Shown: in pieces, positions 25,626 to 33,210 of the stretch
How positions within the stretch are numbered: the stretch's first letter is position 1
Layout: every line of letters begins with the position of its first letter
Assembly (NCBI RefSeq): GCF_000711235.1
Contig: NZ_JOMI01000003.1
Location: forward strand, 806,001 to 870,000
DNA from: Prevotella sp. 10(H)
GTDB taxonomy: Bacteria; Bacteroidota; Bacteroidia; Bacteroidales; Dysgonomonadaceae
Direction of reading: 5' to 3'
DNA: 64,000 nt
The notes under the pieces: model-generated
What the model was told of the DNA's origin: nothing
Seen by the model: the letters and a program-made list of their open reading frames with translations, nothing else
Database searches by the model: none
Position numbers and translations under genes: made by a program

Positions 25626-27041
25626 TTAGAATATGATATCTGTATTCGCCCTGTTTTCGTAGGTATAATTATCTTCTACATTTCTTGCGTAATGTACAAT
25701 ATCACTCACTGTGATGCTTGTTCCCGGATTATTCAAAATGTATTGCACATAGAATCCGCGAACGTATCCGTGAGGCAATTCTTTGTATCCTGTAGGAGCG
25801 GGAGCATCCATATCCAGTTTCTTTATATCTGTCTGTGCATCGTTAATGTATAATTTATAACCGAGTTCGATATCGGAAAGTCTTCTACACCAGCGTACAT
25901 TCAGCAGATGGTAGCTTAATGCTTCTTTAGTATCTACATTATCGTGCAACATGACAGCACCTACAGAAAGTTCATCGTTCCAGAGTTGTACAGCCATATA
26001 TGCAGTATAGAATAAGTGATAGATATCCCCTTTCTTACCGTCAGGATAACAGCCATGTACAGGTCCCAAACCATTACACCACGGTCCGTCGCCATTCAAG
26101 CGGGCTCCTCCGGGCATCAGGTTGAATTTATATTTGTTAGTGTTATTTTTCTGGTCGAACCAATATGTTTTATATACTGAGCCTCCATTAGGATCGGCAA
26201 TGTTGTAAGCCATCGGATTTTCATTCGGACGCGGGCTCAGGGCAAAACGGACATCACGTTCGTTGAGTCTTGTATGAGGCGCATCGTTTGTCGTATTGAA
26301 CGGCGACATGGCAAACAATTGTCTGTAATCTTCGGGTGCAGGTATCTTCCAGCCTTTTATATCGTTATTGTTCTGGTCGCGCATTACACCATATTTATTC
26401 ATATACAGAATGCTCGGATAGCTGTAATATCTGCCGTAGTATTTTTCGAAATTGTTGATATCCTGTAATTGGAATTGTGAAGGATTTATCCGTATACGTT
26501 CCAGATACTTATTAAGGACATCCTGTGTAATAGGGAAAATATTTTCGAAGTCGTTGCCCCATTTCACAAAGTGATTGAAGTTCTGGTCTACCCAGTAATA
26601 TTCGCCTACACGTACTGCATTATATTCTCCTAACACCTGACGAGCTTCGGTTGAAAAGAATTTTACTTTCACCGATTCAGGAAGTTCTCTTGTTTCTTCA
26701 TCTATATATTGAAAAATGAAGTCTTTAGAATTACGGTTGAAGTACAGATATTGCATTTGTTTTTCTTCACCTACATATCCTTTCGGAGCAGTTACTTCAA
26801 CAATCGTATAATTTTTAGCAGGCAAATTAGTTACTTCTACAGTTCCTTTATCGAGTGTATAAGTCGCTACCACCTGATTGTCGATATTCAATACCTGATA
26901 TGTTCCTCCACTAATCAACTCGTTAGTTGCTACGTTTTTTGCTGATATAGTGAAGTGTGCCATTTCTACATCGTTACTGTCGTCGGTACAAGCATAGAGT
27001 CCGAAAAATAACAGTAAATAAATTAAAAAATTATTCTTCAT
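25626..27041 (-). CDS. surface lipoprotein with prealbumin-like and FISUMP-like regions
   Basis: A 471-residue lipoprotein (signal MKNNFLIYLLLFFGLYAC) of unknown function. Residues about 30-95 resemble a SpaA/Cna-B prealbumin fold: ISAKNVATNELISGGTYQVL, then NLPAKNYTIVEVTAPKGYVG, the usual 'T-E-x-x-A-P-x-G-Y' ending. The rest has features of the Fibrobacter-type paralogous surface domain (GWKIPAPEDYRQLFAMSPF; WCRRLSDIELGYKL; LNVRWCRR), common in Bacteroidetes surface proteins. No operon partner; a terminator follows. Ligand or adhesin role is inference. Confidence 0.7.
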   Translation of the reverse strand: MKNNFLIYLLLFFGLYACTDDSNDVEMAHFTISAKNVATNELISGGTYQVLNIDNQVVATYTLDKGTVEVTNLPAKNYTIVEVTAPKGYVGEEKQMQYLYFNRNSKDFIFQYIDEETRELPESVKVKFFSTEARQVLGEYNAVRVGEYYWVDQNFNHFVKWGNDFENIFPITQDVLNKYLERIRINPSQFQLQDINNFEKYYGRYYSYPSILYMNKYGVMRDQNNNDIKGWKIPAPEDYRQLFAMSPFNTTNDAPHTRLNERDVRFALSPRPNENPMAYNIADPNGGSVYKTYWFDQKNNTNKYKFNLMPGGARLNGDGPWCNGLGPVHGCYPDGKKGDIYHLFYTAYMAVQLWNDELSVGAVMLHDNVDTKEALSYHLLNVRWCRRLSDIELGYKLYINDAQTDIKKLDMDAPAPTGYKELPHGYVRGFYVQYILNNPGTSITVSDIVHYARNVEDNYTYENRANTDIIF

Positions 27042-27245
27042 TTCATTTTATAATTAAAATTCGGTTAGCTAAATGAAATGATAAGATCTGTCTAGTGTGA
27101 TGAAGTGCGGATAGATGAAGATGTTCCCGACATCTTTGGTTATATTAACATGAGGGTTTAACTTTTGTTTAAATGGGAAAGTTAAAGAAATGAAACAGTT
27201 TTGCCTCCATGAACTTTTTTAACAAACTGGAATCCTGCATTTAAG

Positions 27246-27284
27246 CACAAAAAAAGCGCTATCACAACGATAACGCTTTTTTTC
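27246..27284 (-). terminator. intrinsic terminator at the end of the TetR-linked operon
   Basis: Stem AGCGTTATC/GATAGCGCT on the minus strand (27276-27255) followed by a long T run, about 20 bases past the winged-helix gene. A-rich on one side and T-rich on the other, so it can work both ways. Confidence 0.85.
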
Positions 27285-27302
27285 TATTACGAATAAATTA
27301 AA

Positions 27303-27527
27303 TCAATAATATGTTTCTGATACGGAGTGGTTTAACTCGATGTAGAGATGATCGTTCTCGCTAAAGAAACGTATCTTATTTTCTCTCGACAGCCAACCCA
27401 GAGCCATATTTATCGGCGAGTCCTTAAAATTTGTAAGTTCACCGATTTCCCTTAACGTTAGTTTTCCATTTTCAGCCAGCAAGTTCCAAATTATACCTGC
27501 ATTGATTCCAATATCACTTTTCAGCAT
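27303..27527 (-). CDS. small winged-helix domain protein
   Basis: A 74-residue protein that is little more than one winged helix: GINAGIIWNLLAENGKLTLR, then REIGELTNFKDSPINMALGW (recognition helix) and the wing ENKIRFFSENDHLYIEL. It matches the wHTH_10-type single-domain proteins common in Bacteroidetes. It is the last gene of the minus-strand run that begins at 32214 and lies 31 bases after the DUF6132-like gene. DNA targets are unknown. Confidence 0.8.
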   Translation of the reverse strand: MLKSDIGINAGIIWNLLAENGKLTLREIGELTNFKDSPINMALGWLSRENKIRFFSENDHLYIELNHSVSETYY

Positions 27528-27558
27528 AATTGTGTAGTTTAAAGTTTATATAAATAAA

Positions 27559-27765
27559 TTAAATTTTTTTAGTTCTTAACAGGCAGGAAATAAACCCGCC
27601 CACAATGATACCGAAACTACAATTCACCCAACATTCGGAAGACAAGGGATAAGTGCCCCAGTAGCATCCGAAGTAATACCAATGTGCAAAACCAACCATT
27701 AATCCTAACAACATGCCCAATATGACAGTCCCATTGTTGGTAAGAAAGATATGTAGCTTTTCCAT
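27559..27765 (-). CDS. small membrane protein, DUF6132-like
   Basis: A 68-residue protein with two hydrophobic helices (about residues 13-30 and 46-62) separated by a short loop with Cys residues (FGCYWGTYPLSSECWVNCSFG). The spacing of Gly, Cys and Tyr-Pro recalls the tiny DUF6132 family, where the loop usually reads G-C-x-S-G-T-C-P-I. I use the ATG at 27765; the longer frame reaching into lpxC would start with TTG. It begins 11 bases after the lpxC stop. Confidence 0.6.
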   Translation of the reverse strand: MEKLHIFLTNNGTVILGMLLGLMVGFAHWYYFGCYWGTYPLSSECWVNCSFGIIVGGFISCLLRTKKI

Positions 27766-27776
27766 AATGTATTTAT

Positions 27777-28766
27777 TTATCCATGTTTCCAATAATACTG
27801 TTGTCCTGTATGAGCAGTTTCAGCCAGCATTTTTACTGTGGCTCTTGGTTTCGATTCTACCATAGCTTCGCGTATAGCTCTTGCAAACATATTATTTATA
27901 CGGTGTCCGGGACAGTTGGCGATAATTTTTCCTTTTATAAAATGCCCTACCAGTGCAATATCGCCTATTATATCCAGCAACTTGTGCCGTGCCGGTTCGT
28001 TAGGATAGAGCAAGGGTTTGTTCATTATATATCCGAGCTTGTTTGCATCCTTCCGGCGTACACCCATCAAATCGGCGAGATGATCGTATTTCTCCTGTTC
28101 GATAGGCTTATCGTATATTACGATAGCATTGTCCAGATCACCACCCTTTACAAGGTTGTTTTGTAAAAGAGGCTCTATCTCGCGTACGAAGACGAATGTC
28201 CGCGCAGAGGCAAAGTCCCTTGTAAATTCTGAAAGATCGTTCAGGCTGGCATCCTGTCTTCTTAGCAAAGCCGAGTCGAAAGAGATATGCGACTGGATAC
28301 TGAACGAATCGTCAGGCAACAGCAGCATAGACGAGCCGGTAGCTTTGTCCACGACCTTAATTCTTTTACGCTTGAAAGTTATATATTTTCTCGGAGCATT
28401 CTGGAATTGTACTCCGGTTTCTTTTATCTTACTTACAAATGCCATAGCACTTCCATCCATGATAGGAACTTCGGGTGCATCTATATCTATCAGGCAATTG
28501 TCTATCTCGCAGGCGTAGAGCGCAGCCAAAGCATGCTCTACAGTACTAACCTGTACTCCGTTTGCCGAAAGGACAGTGCCTCTCTGGGTCGCCGTTACAT
28601 TTTCAGCTAAAGCGTCTATTACAGGCTGTCCGGGTATATCGGTACGTCTTATTTTATAACCATGGTTTTCCGGTGCAGGATTGAAAGTTATGTGTATGTT
28701 CAACCCTGTATGCAACCCTTTTCCGCTGAGCGAGAAACTTCTTTTCAATGTTCTTTGATTAACCAT
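27777..28766 (-). CDS. lpxC: UDP-3-O-acyl-N-acetylglucosamine deacetylase, stand-alone form
   Basis: Zn-dependent deacetylase of the committed lipid A step. Catalytic features are intact: STVEHALAAL (base Glu and first zinc His), HKLLDIIGD (second zinc His, Lys and zinc Asp) and GHRINN (the active-site His). The N-terminus KRSFSLSGKGLHTGL is typical. The protein stops at 329 residues. In Bacteroidetes LpxC is normally fused to FabZ (about 460 residues); here no FabZ remnant follows, and a different small gene starts 11 bases later. It may be a second, dedicated LpxC. It is preceded by a FabH-like gene and lies in the TetR-linked operon. Confidence 0.92.
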   Translation of the reverse strand: MVNQRTLKRSFSLSGKGLHTGLNIHITFNPAPENHGYKIRRTDIPGQPVIDALAENVTATQRGTVLSANGVQVSTVEHALAALYACEIDNCLIDIDAPEVPIMDGSAMAFVSKIKETGVQFQNAPRKYITFKRKRIKVVDKATGSSMLLLPDDSFSIQSHISFDSALLRRQDASLNDLSEFTRDFASARTFVFVREIEPLLQNNLVKGGDLDNAIVIYDKPIEQEKYDHLADLMGVRRKDANKLGYIMNKPLLYPNEPARHKLLDIIGDIALVGHFIKGKIIANCPGHRINNMFARAIREAMVESKPRATVKMLAETAHTGQQYYWKHG

Positions 28767-28793
28767 AACAAATCTTTTTTTAATTGTTTATAT

Positions 28794-29741
28794 TCAGGGC
28801 ATCTTCAATAAGCACGCACCGGCCGAGTATCCTCCGCCAAATACAGAGATGCACACCAAATCTCCCGATTTATATTTGTCTGTATTCTGTGCGTATACAA
28901 GCATAGCACTTGCCGAGCCTGTGTTACCTAATTCTTCTATATTCGATAATATCACATCATCTTTTAGTTCCAAACGTTTAGTTACGTTTTTTATTATCCT
29001 CATATTTGCCTGATGACCAATGAAATAAGACAGGTCGCCGAGCGAATAACCATTAAATTCTACTATATCTTTCGTATTCTGGGCTATATAGCTGCATGCA
29101 TACATAAAGACATCCTTTCCGTAAGGCATCTGCAGCCCGCAGTTTTTAGGATCGAGATATACTCCCTGAGGGCCTAAACCTACGTGTCCCAGCCCCTGTG
29201 TCGTAATATCGAGTACATGGGCATCTTGCGGAGAGCAAGAGGTGTCCGAGAAGAAGTATGCTACTGCCCCGTCGCCCCATAAATGACCCGACATGCAGTC
29301 CGTATCGTCCGAGTATGTCGAGTTGCGGTCGGCACAGATCATCAGAGCCTTGCTGGCTATCTGCGAAGAAAAGAACGAGTATATAATTTCCATTGCATTG
29401 ATAGCCGAAGAACATGCCGAAGATATGTGGAACACTTTTGCTTCCGATATATTATATTCGCGCTGTATATAGTGGCCTGCCGTAGCTATAGTATCGGACG
29501 GTGTGTACGAGGCAAATATAATAAGGTCTACATCTTCTATATCATAAGTCAATTGAGGCAGGGCATCCTTTACTGCCTCTGCGCACATATAATTTATAGT
29601 TTCTTTATCAGAAGCCCTCGATCGGGTGCTGATTCCGGTTCGCTGCAATATCCAATCGCTTGTCAGACCGTTTACTTCCGTGAAGTAGTCGTTCGAAATC
29701 CTTTTTTGGGGGATATAATATCCGGTTGCATTAATATACAT
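28794..29741 (-). CDS. 3-oxoacyl-ACP synthase III-like ketosynthase
   Basis: A 315-residue thiolase-fold condensing enzyme of the FabH class. The catalytic Cys-His-Asn triad is complete: Cys110 in SSACSSAINAMEI, His in FIGHQANMRIIK and Asn in EELGNTGSAS. The N-terminus (ATGYYIPQKRISNDYF; LQRTGISTRSRAS) is FabH-like. It sits between the sugar-kinase gene and lpxC rather than in the usual plsX-fabH locus, so it may be a specialised paralogue making an acyl chain for this operon; housekeeping FabH cannot be excluded. Confidence 0.88.
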   Translation of the reverse strand: MYINATGYYIPQKRISNDYFTEVNGLTSDWILQRTGISTRSRASDKETINYMCAEAVKDALPQLTYDIEDVDLIIFASYTPSDTIATAGHYIQREYNISEAKVFHISSACSSAINAMEIIYSFFSSQIASKALMICADRNSTYSDDTDCMSGHLWGDGAVAYFFSDTSCSPQDAHVLDITTQGLGHVGLGPQGVYLDPKNCGLQMPYGKDVFMYACSYIAQNTKDIVEFNGYSLGDLSYFIGHQANMRIIKNVTKRLELKDDVILSNIEELGNTGSASAMLVYAQNTDKYKSGDLVCISVFGGGYSAGACLLKMP

Positions 29742-29760
29742 ATTCGATGTTTTTTATTGC

Positions 29761-30501
29761 TCAATATTGATTTTCACATTCCGGATGCCGTAATAAATAC
29801 TTTTTCCAGAAACGGCGATTATACAGTTGTATTAAGTTTTGGCATATTTTCTCATCATATTTACGAACTTTTGAATATTCTTCACCTATATAGTTTAACG
29901 TATCGTCGTTAGCTTTCAGCCTGCTGAAACTTCGGCAGCTGTCCATCATATTTATATTCTTAAAGCTCATCCGGTTGAGGTCTACGAGGTAAAATTCGTA
30001 TCCCTTGTCTGTAGTCTTGTACAGGATATTTCCGGGCGAATAATCTTTATGGAATATTCCTTTCTTATGTATTTCGGCAGTGAACATCGTAAAGGCCTGA
30101 ATCAGTTCTTTGCTTTCTTCTTCTGTCTGATTGTACACCTCTTTCATTGTTCCCTCTACCTTTTCGTGTATTGATATATAGTAGGATTGCGCTAACAACC
30201 TGTTTTTGTATATCTCTATATACGCTATAGGTTTTGGTGTTTTGATTCCGCGTTCGAGGATTGTCAGAGCATTGAGGAACGATCTTTCCGCTTTCGATTT
30301 ACGGAGATACTTATATACAAACCTGTTTATCCATATCGGCTTCTTAAATGATTTTACATTGATATCATAGCCGTTTACGTGGAATACTTTTATTGTATTG
30401 CGGGCGTTGTATATCATTTCACCTTCTTGCGAGAATATTTCAGGAACAGAATATATGAAATCCAAAAGCTCGCTATATCCGGGATTTATCTGTACTTTCA
30501 T
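29761..30501 (-). CDS. lipopolysaccharide kinase family protein (KdkA/WaaP/InaA-like)
   Basis: A 246-residue small kinase fold. The catalytic loop reads HKDYSPGNIL, the metal-binding segment FYLVDLNRMSF in place of DFG, and upstream lies the Lys-containing strand YDINVKSFKKP. These fit the Kdo/heptose kinases that phosphorylate LPS core sugars on the cytoplasmic side. Its start overlaps the stop of the preceding thioredoxin-like gene as ATGA, indicating translational coupling. In this setting its substrate is probably a lipid A-core or related glycolipid; that is inference. Confidence 0.82.
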   Translation of the reverse strand: MKVQINPGYSELLDFIYSVPEIFSQEGEMIYNARNTIKVFHVNGYDINVKSFKKPIWINRFVYKYLRKSKAERSFLNALTILERGIKTPKPIAYIEIYKNRLLAQSYYISIHEKVEGTMKEVYNQTEEESKELIQAFTMFTAEIHKKGIFHKDYSPGNILYKTTDKGYEFYLVDLNRMSFKNINMMDSCRSFSRLKANDDTLNYIGEEYSKVRKYDEKICQNLIQLYNRRFWKKYLLRHPECENQY

Positions 30502-30926
30502 TTTGTTATCCTGTTATATATGATTTTCAAATTGGATTCGGGTATCACACCCACCATTCGTTCTATTTCCTTTCCATTCTTAAATATTACCACACTCGGC
30601 ACTCCGGATATCTGATGCTCTATTCCTTTGTCCGGATATTCATCTATATTTAATTTATAATACTTAATACTTGACTCATCAGGTAATTTGTTGAGATTAT
30701 ACTCCATTTTATTGCACAGATCTGAATTTTTTTTGTGAAAAAATACAAAATCGATCCCTGAAGAGAGTGCTTCGTTGAATGTCGCCTCGTTGAGTTCTAC
30801 AAATCGGCTGTTTTCCACACGAGAGGGAATGCTGTTAACAGCCTGCGTACCCAGAATGTTGGTAATAATGATCAATGTGATAAGCATCAGGCCAAAATGC
30901 CATGTTCTGAATCTGAAATTTTTCAT
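30498..30926 (-). CDS. membrane-anchored thioredoxin-fold protein lacking CXXC
   Basis: A 142-residue protein with an N-terminal membrane anchor (residues 9-29) and a periplasm-facing thioredoxin fold. The fold is clear from FVFFHKKNSDLC, YYKLNIDEYPDKGIEHQISG and the cis-proline strand GVPSVVIFKNGKEIERMVG. The active site is N-S-D-L-C instead of W-C-x-x-C, leaving one cysteine. It therefore cannot be a normal disulfide reductase; a structural, isomerase-like or chaperone role is possible. Its stop overlaps the kinase start (ATGA), and it begins 11 bases after the pldA stop. Confidence 0.8.
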   Translation of the reverse strand: MKNFRFRTWHFGLMLITLIIITNILGTQAVNSIPSRVENSRFVELNEATFNEALSSGIDFVFFHKKNSDLCNKMEYNLNKLPDESSIKYYKLNIDEYPDKGIEHQISGVPSVVIFKNGKEIERMVGVIPESNLKIIYNRITK

Positions 30927-30937
30927 GTCTCATGATT

Positions 30938-31837
30938 TTAAAAGATGCTGTAAAAATCCGGTTTAATACATATCCCTACACGGATATTCATCGTGTATTT
31001 GTCATAATCCAGCAGGCTCTCCCCGTATCCCTGAAAGAAACGGGCAAACAGATATTGATTCGATCTTTCCGATATCCTGAAGCCTGCAGTCAGTGTCGTA
31101 TTCACATTTCCAAACCCTTTTCTCGGGTTTATATCGGCCGAAAGCCACCAAAGGTGCTTATTACTTGTATAATTGAATGATAAGTATCCCAATCCTCTGA
31201 AATCGAGTAAGTCTTTATTGTTTCCCCCGTCAACGTACGGCACCCAGAACTCACCCGAAATATTGAACCGTGCATTAAAGTAATATTTCATCGACAGGCT
31301 GAGATAGTTCCAGCTGCGTGACTCATCGCCTGCACGTCCGTTCGATTCATGTTTCAGCTGAACGAAGGCTGCGCCTACCAGTTTATTATCGTGGAATACA
31401 TATTTCCCCAGTCCGAGTCCGGGATTATAATTCGTATCCCTGAAGGGGCTCGATTCTGCGTATATATCCCAAAACGAACGCTGGGTATATGTCAGATATA
31501 AGAATGACTTCAGGGGGAGCACACTTCGGGTCAGGCGGTGCCTTATACTGATCTGGAACGTGGCATCGGCCGAAGATGATGTTATCTCCCTGTTCAGAGG
31601 TACTCCTGTTACAAAATAAGTATCTTTATAAACTGCGAAAGCAGGAAGTTTATCTGCTACCTTTATAGCTTCTTCTTCTGATATTTCCAAGTGTTTAGGC
31701 TTGAAAATATTAGGGTCTTCCATTGCTTTGGTATACTGTTCCCTGATACTGTCATTAGTGATATATATCAAATCATCCTGGGCGGATAAGTTGATTGATA
31801 TAACAACCGTTAATATGATTAAATAAGCTTTTCGCAT
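30938..31837 (-). CDS. pldA: outer-membrane phospholipase A
   Basis: Hydrolyses acyl chains of phospholipids that reach the outer leaflet. Signal peptide ends at residue 19 (INLSAQ). The hallmark segment is HESNGR...SRSWN: His163, Ser165 and Asn177, the exact relative spacing (0, 2, 14) of the E. coli OMPLA triad H142, S144, N156. Downstream are barrel strands (LWWLSADINPRKGFGN; YLFARFFQGYGESLLDY) with the GYGESLLDY motif of the family. 299 residues is normal. The enzyme should be active. Its place beside lpxC and a sugar kinase suggests outer-membrane lipid homeostasis. Confidence 0.93.
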   Translation of the reverse strand: MRKAYLIILTVVISINLSAQDDLIYITNDSIREQYTKAMEDPNIFKPKHLEISEEEAIKVADKLPAFAVYKDTYFVTGVPLNREITSSSADATFQISIRHRLTRSVLPLKSFLYLTYTQRSFWDIYAESSPFRDTNYNPGLGLGKYVFHDNKLVGAAFVQLKHESNGRAGDESRSWNYLSLSMKYYFNARFNISGEFWVPYVDGGNNKDLLDFRGLGYLSFNYTSNKHLWWLSADINPRKGFGNVNTTLTAGFRISERSNQYLFARFFQGYGESLLDYDKYTMNIRVGICIKPDFYSIF

Positions 31838-31911
31838 AATTTGAAATCAGCTCTGTGATCCCTCACTTTTTAGTTACGTTAGGTTTATTAGTGTGGTGCC
31901 GGGCACCGTTG

Positions 31912-32214
31912 TTAGTCGAAAACGAATTGATTGATAAATCTGTCATCCGTTATTTCATCTTTGCATTTTGTAATGATTCCTATTTTGTATAAGATATTTT
32001 TAAGATCTGTACTTATACTGTCAGTATAAATGAGTGTTACTTTTTTCAAGGCCATCAACAGAGAAAAATAATTATTCTCCGTACTTTCCAGTTTAACGCT
32101 TTCTACACCTTTTACATTGTTGCCTTCTATCTCGAATAAATTTACTGTCGTGTTTTCTTGTATGCCTTTGCTTAATGCTCCTTTTTGAGTGAGTATAGCT
32201 ATTATCTTTTCCAT
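31912..32214 (-). CDS. small protein, possibly NifX/NifB-type cofactor-binding fold
   Basis: A 100-residue protein without signal peptide. The pattern of a first strand (IIAILTQKGALSKGI), then NLFEIEGNNVKGVESVKLES and a later strand-helix (KKVTLIYTDSISTDLKNIL...IGI) resembles the small RNase H-like fold of NifX/NifB-associated iron-molybdenum-cofactor domains. Sequence support is weak. It is the first gene downstream of two TetR-type palindromes and so the likely first cistron of the operon. It is separated from pldA by 74 bases containing a GGTGCC/GGCACC hairpin. Confidence 0.45.
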   Translation of the reverse strand: MEKIIAILTQKGALSKGIQENTTVNLFEIEGNNVKGVESVKLESTENNYFSLLMALKKVTLIYTDSISTDLKNILYKIGIITKCKDEITDDRFINQFVFD

Positions 32215-32232
32215 GTCCTTATTGTTTAGTTT

Positions 32233-32248
32233 ATGAACAATTGTTCAC
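32233..32248. promoter_or_regulatory. TetR-type operator, copy 1
   Basis: ATGAACAATTGTTCAC, a near-perfect palindrome 19 bases upstream of the 31912-32214 gene start. The inner 14 bases are perfectly symmetrical. It matches the copies at 32288-32307 and 32963-32978. Confidence 0.8.
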
Positions 32249-32287
32249 TAGTTTAGTGCGTAATAATTAGTGTTTGGCTTTTTTAAA

Positions 32288-32307
32288 TAGTGAACTATCG
32301 TTCACTA
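32288..32307. promoter_or_regulatory. TetR-type operator, copy 2
   Basis: TAGTGAACTATCGTTCACTA, perfect 8-base arms with a 4-base centre, in the same intergenic gap just past the tetR stop codon. Confidence 0.82.
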
Positions 32308-32321
32308 TTTTTTGAAAAAAA

Positions 32322-32936
32322 TTAGATTTTGATCAGACTATACAAATAATCAAGGACTTCCTTTTTCTGATCCATTTGCCTGTTTACATTCTTTACAAAT
32401 TGAGATTTGTCGCATGCATCATCGGAAGATTCTTTGATTCCTGCATTGTTGAATAGTATACACATAATCTCAATATTAATGTCACTCCTGATTTCCTTCA
32501 TCTCGATGCTTTTTCTCAATGCATTTCTCCAATGATCGAGGAAGTGCCCGTTGATAACGCTGAAACGGTGGACAAAGTCCGGGTAATGTTTTGCCGCCTG
32601 AATCATGAGCCCGGTATAGTTCAAAAAGGTAGTGTGTGTTACACCGGCTCTCATAAATGCGCTGGCAATAAGCTTTTGCAGACGGTGGATTACCTCTATC
32701 AACTCTGTTACTGTCAGGTCGTCCTTAATTCCTTTCAATATTTTTTCAAATACCTTGAAGAAATATTCATCTATCACGGCAAAGAATAATTCTTCCTTGT
32801 TTTTGAAATACCTGTACATTGCCCCGCGGGACATACCCAGTTCTTCTTGCAACACTGAAATGGAAGCGCTATCGTATCCGATGTTCATAAAAACATCAAA
32901 CGCTCTTCTTAATATGTATTCTCTGCTATACTTCAT
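32322..32936 (-). CDS. TetR/AcrR-family transcriptional regulator
   Basis: A 204-residue repressor. The N-terminal DNA-binding domain is canonical: YILRRAFDVFMNIGYDSASI, then the helix-turn-helix LQEELGMSRGAMYRYFKNKE and ELFFAVIDEYF. The C-terminal ligand domain is diverged, as usual. I choose the ATG at 32936; the frame extends to 32993 but would then run over the operator. One GTGAAC-N4-GTTCAC palindrome lies just upstream and two lie between its stop and the next gene, so it most likely controls itself and the genes from 32214 down to 27303. Confidence 0.93.
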   Translation of the reverse strand: MKYSREYILRRAFDVFMNIGYDSASISVLQEELGMSRGAMYRYFKNKEELFFAVIDEYFFKVFEKILKGIKDDLTVTELIEVIHRLQKLIASAFMRAGVTHTTFLNYTGLMIQAAKHYPDFVHRFSVINGHFLDHWRNALRKSIEMKEIRSDINIEIMCILFNNAGIKESSDDACDKSQFVKNVNRQMDQKKEVLDYLYSLIKI

Positions 32937-32962
32937 ATTGTGAATTATACTTCTTTTAATAA

Positions 32963-32978
32963 GTGAACAATCGTTCAC
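32963..32978. promoter_or_regulatory. TetR-type operator, copy 3, upstream of tetR
   Basis: GTGAACAATCGTTCAC, perfect 6-base arms, centred about 35 bases upstream of the tetR ATG and directly after a T-rich -7-like stretch (CATTTTTG on the minus strand). Fits autorepression. Confidence 0.8.
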
Positions 32979-33087
32979 AATGCAAAAATGCAATATTAAA
33001 TTTAATTAGCCACTATTTTTAATGTTAAAAAATATTTTAAAATATTACGAAATGATTTTTTGCTATGGAAGCTATTGGTTTATAAAG

Positions 33088-33144
33088 AGAAATAGCATTT
33101 CCCGTAAAAATTATCATTTTATTATAATCCACTATGCTATTTCT
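33088..33144. repeat. 11-base inverted repeat upstream of the RNase H gene
   Basis: AGAAATAGCAT (33088-33098) and ATGCTATTTCT (33134-33144) are perfect inverted copies separated by 35 bases. Its role is unknown. Confidence 0.5.
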
Positions 33145-33210
33145 TTTTCGCACTATTCTTTGTTAATTTGCACTATTAACGGGAATAACAACGAAATATA
33201 TATAATATAG

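Noticed and set aside
31895-31907. GGTGCC/GGCACC hairpin after the NifX-like gene as an operon terminator
   Set aside because: No T run follows on the minus strand, so it does not clearly end the transcript; the operon reading is kept.
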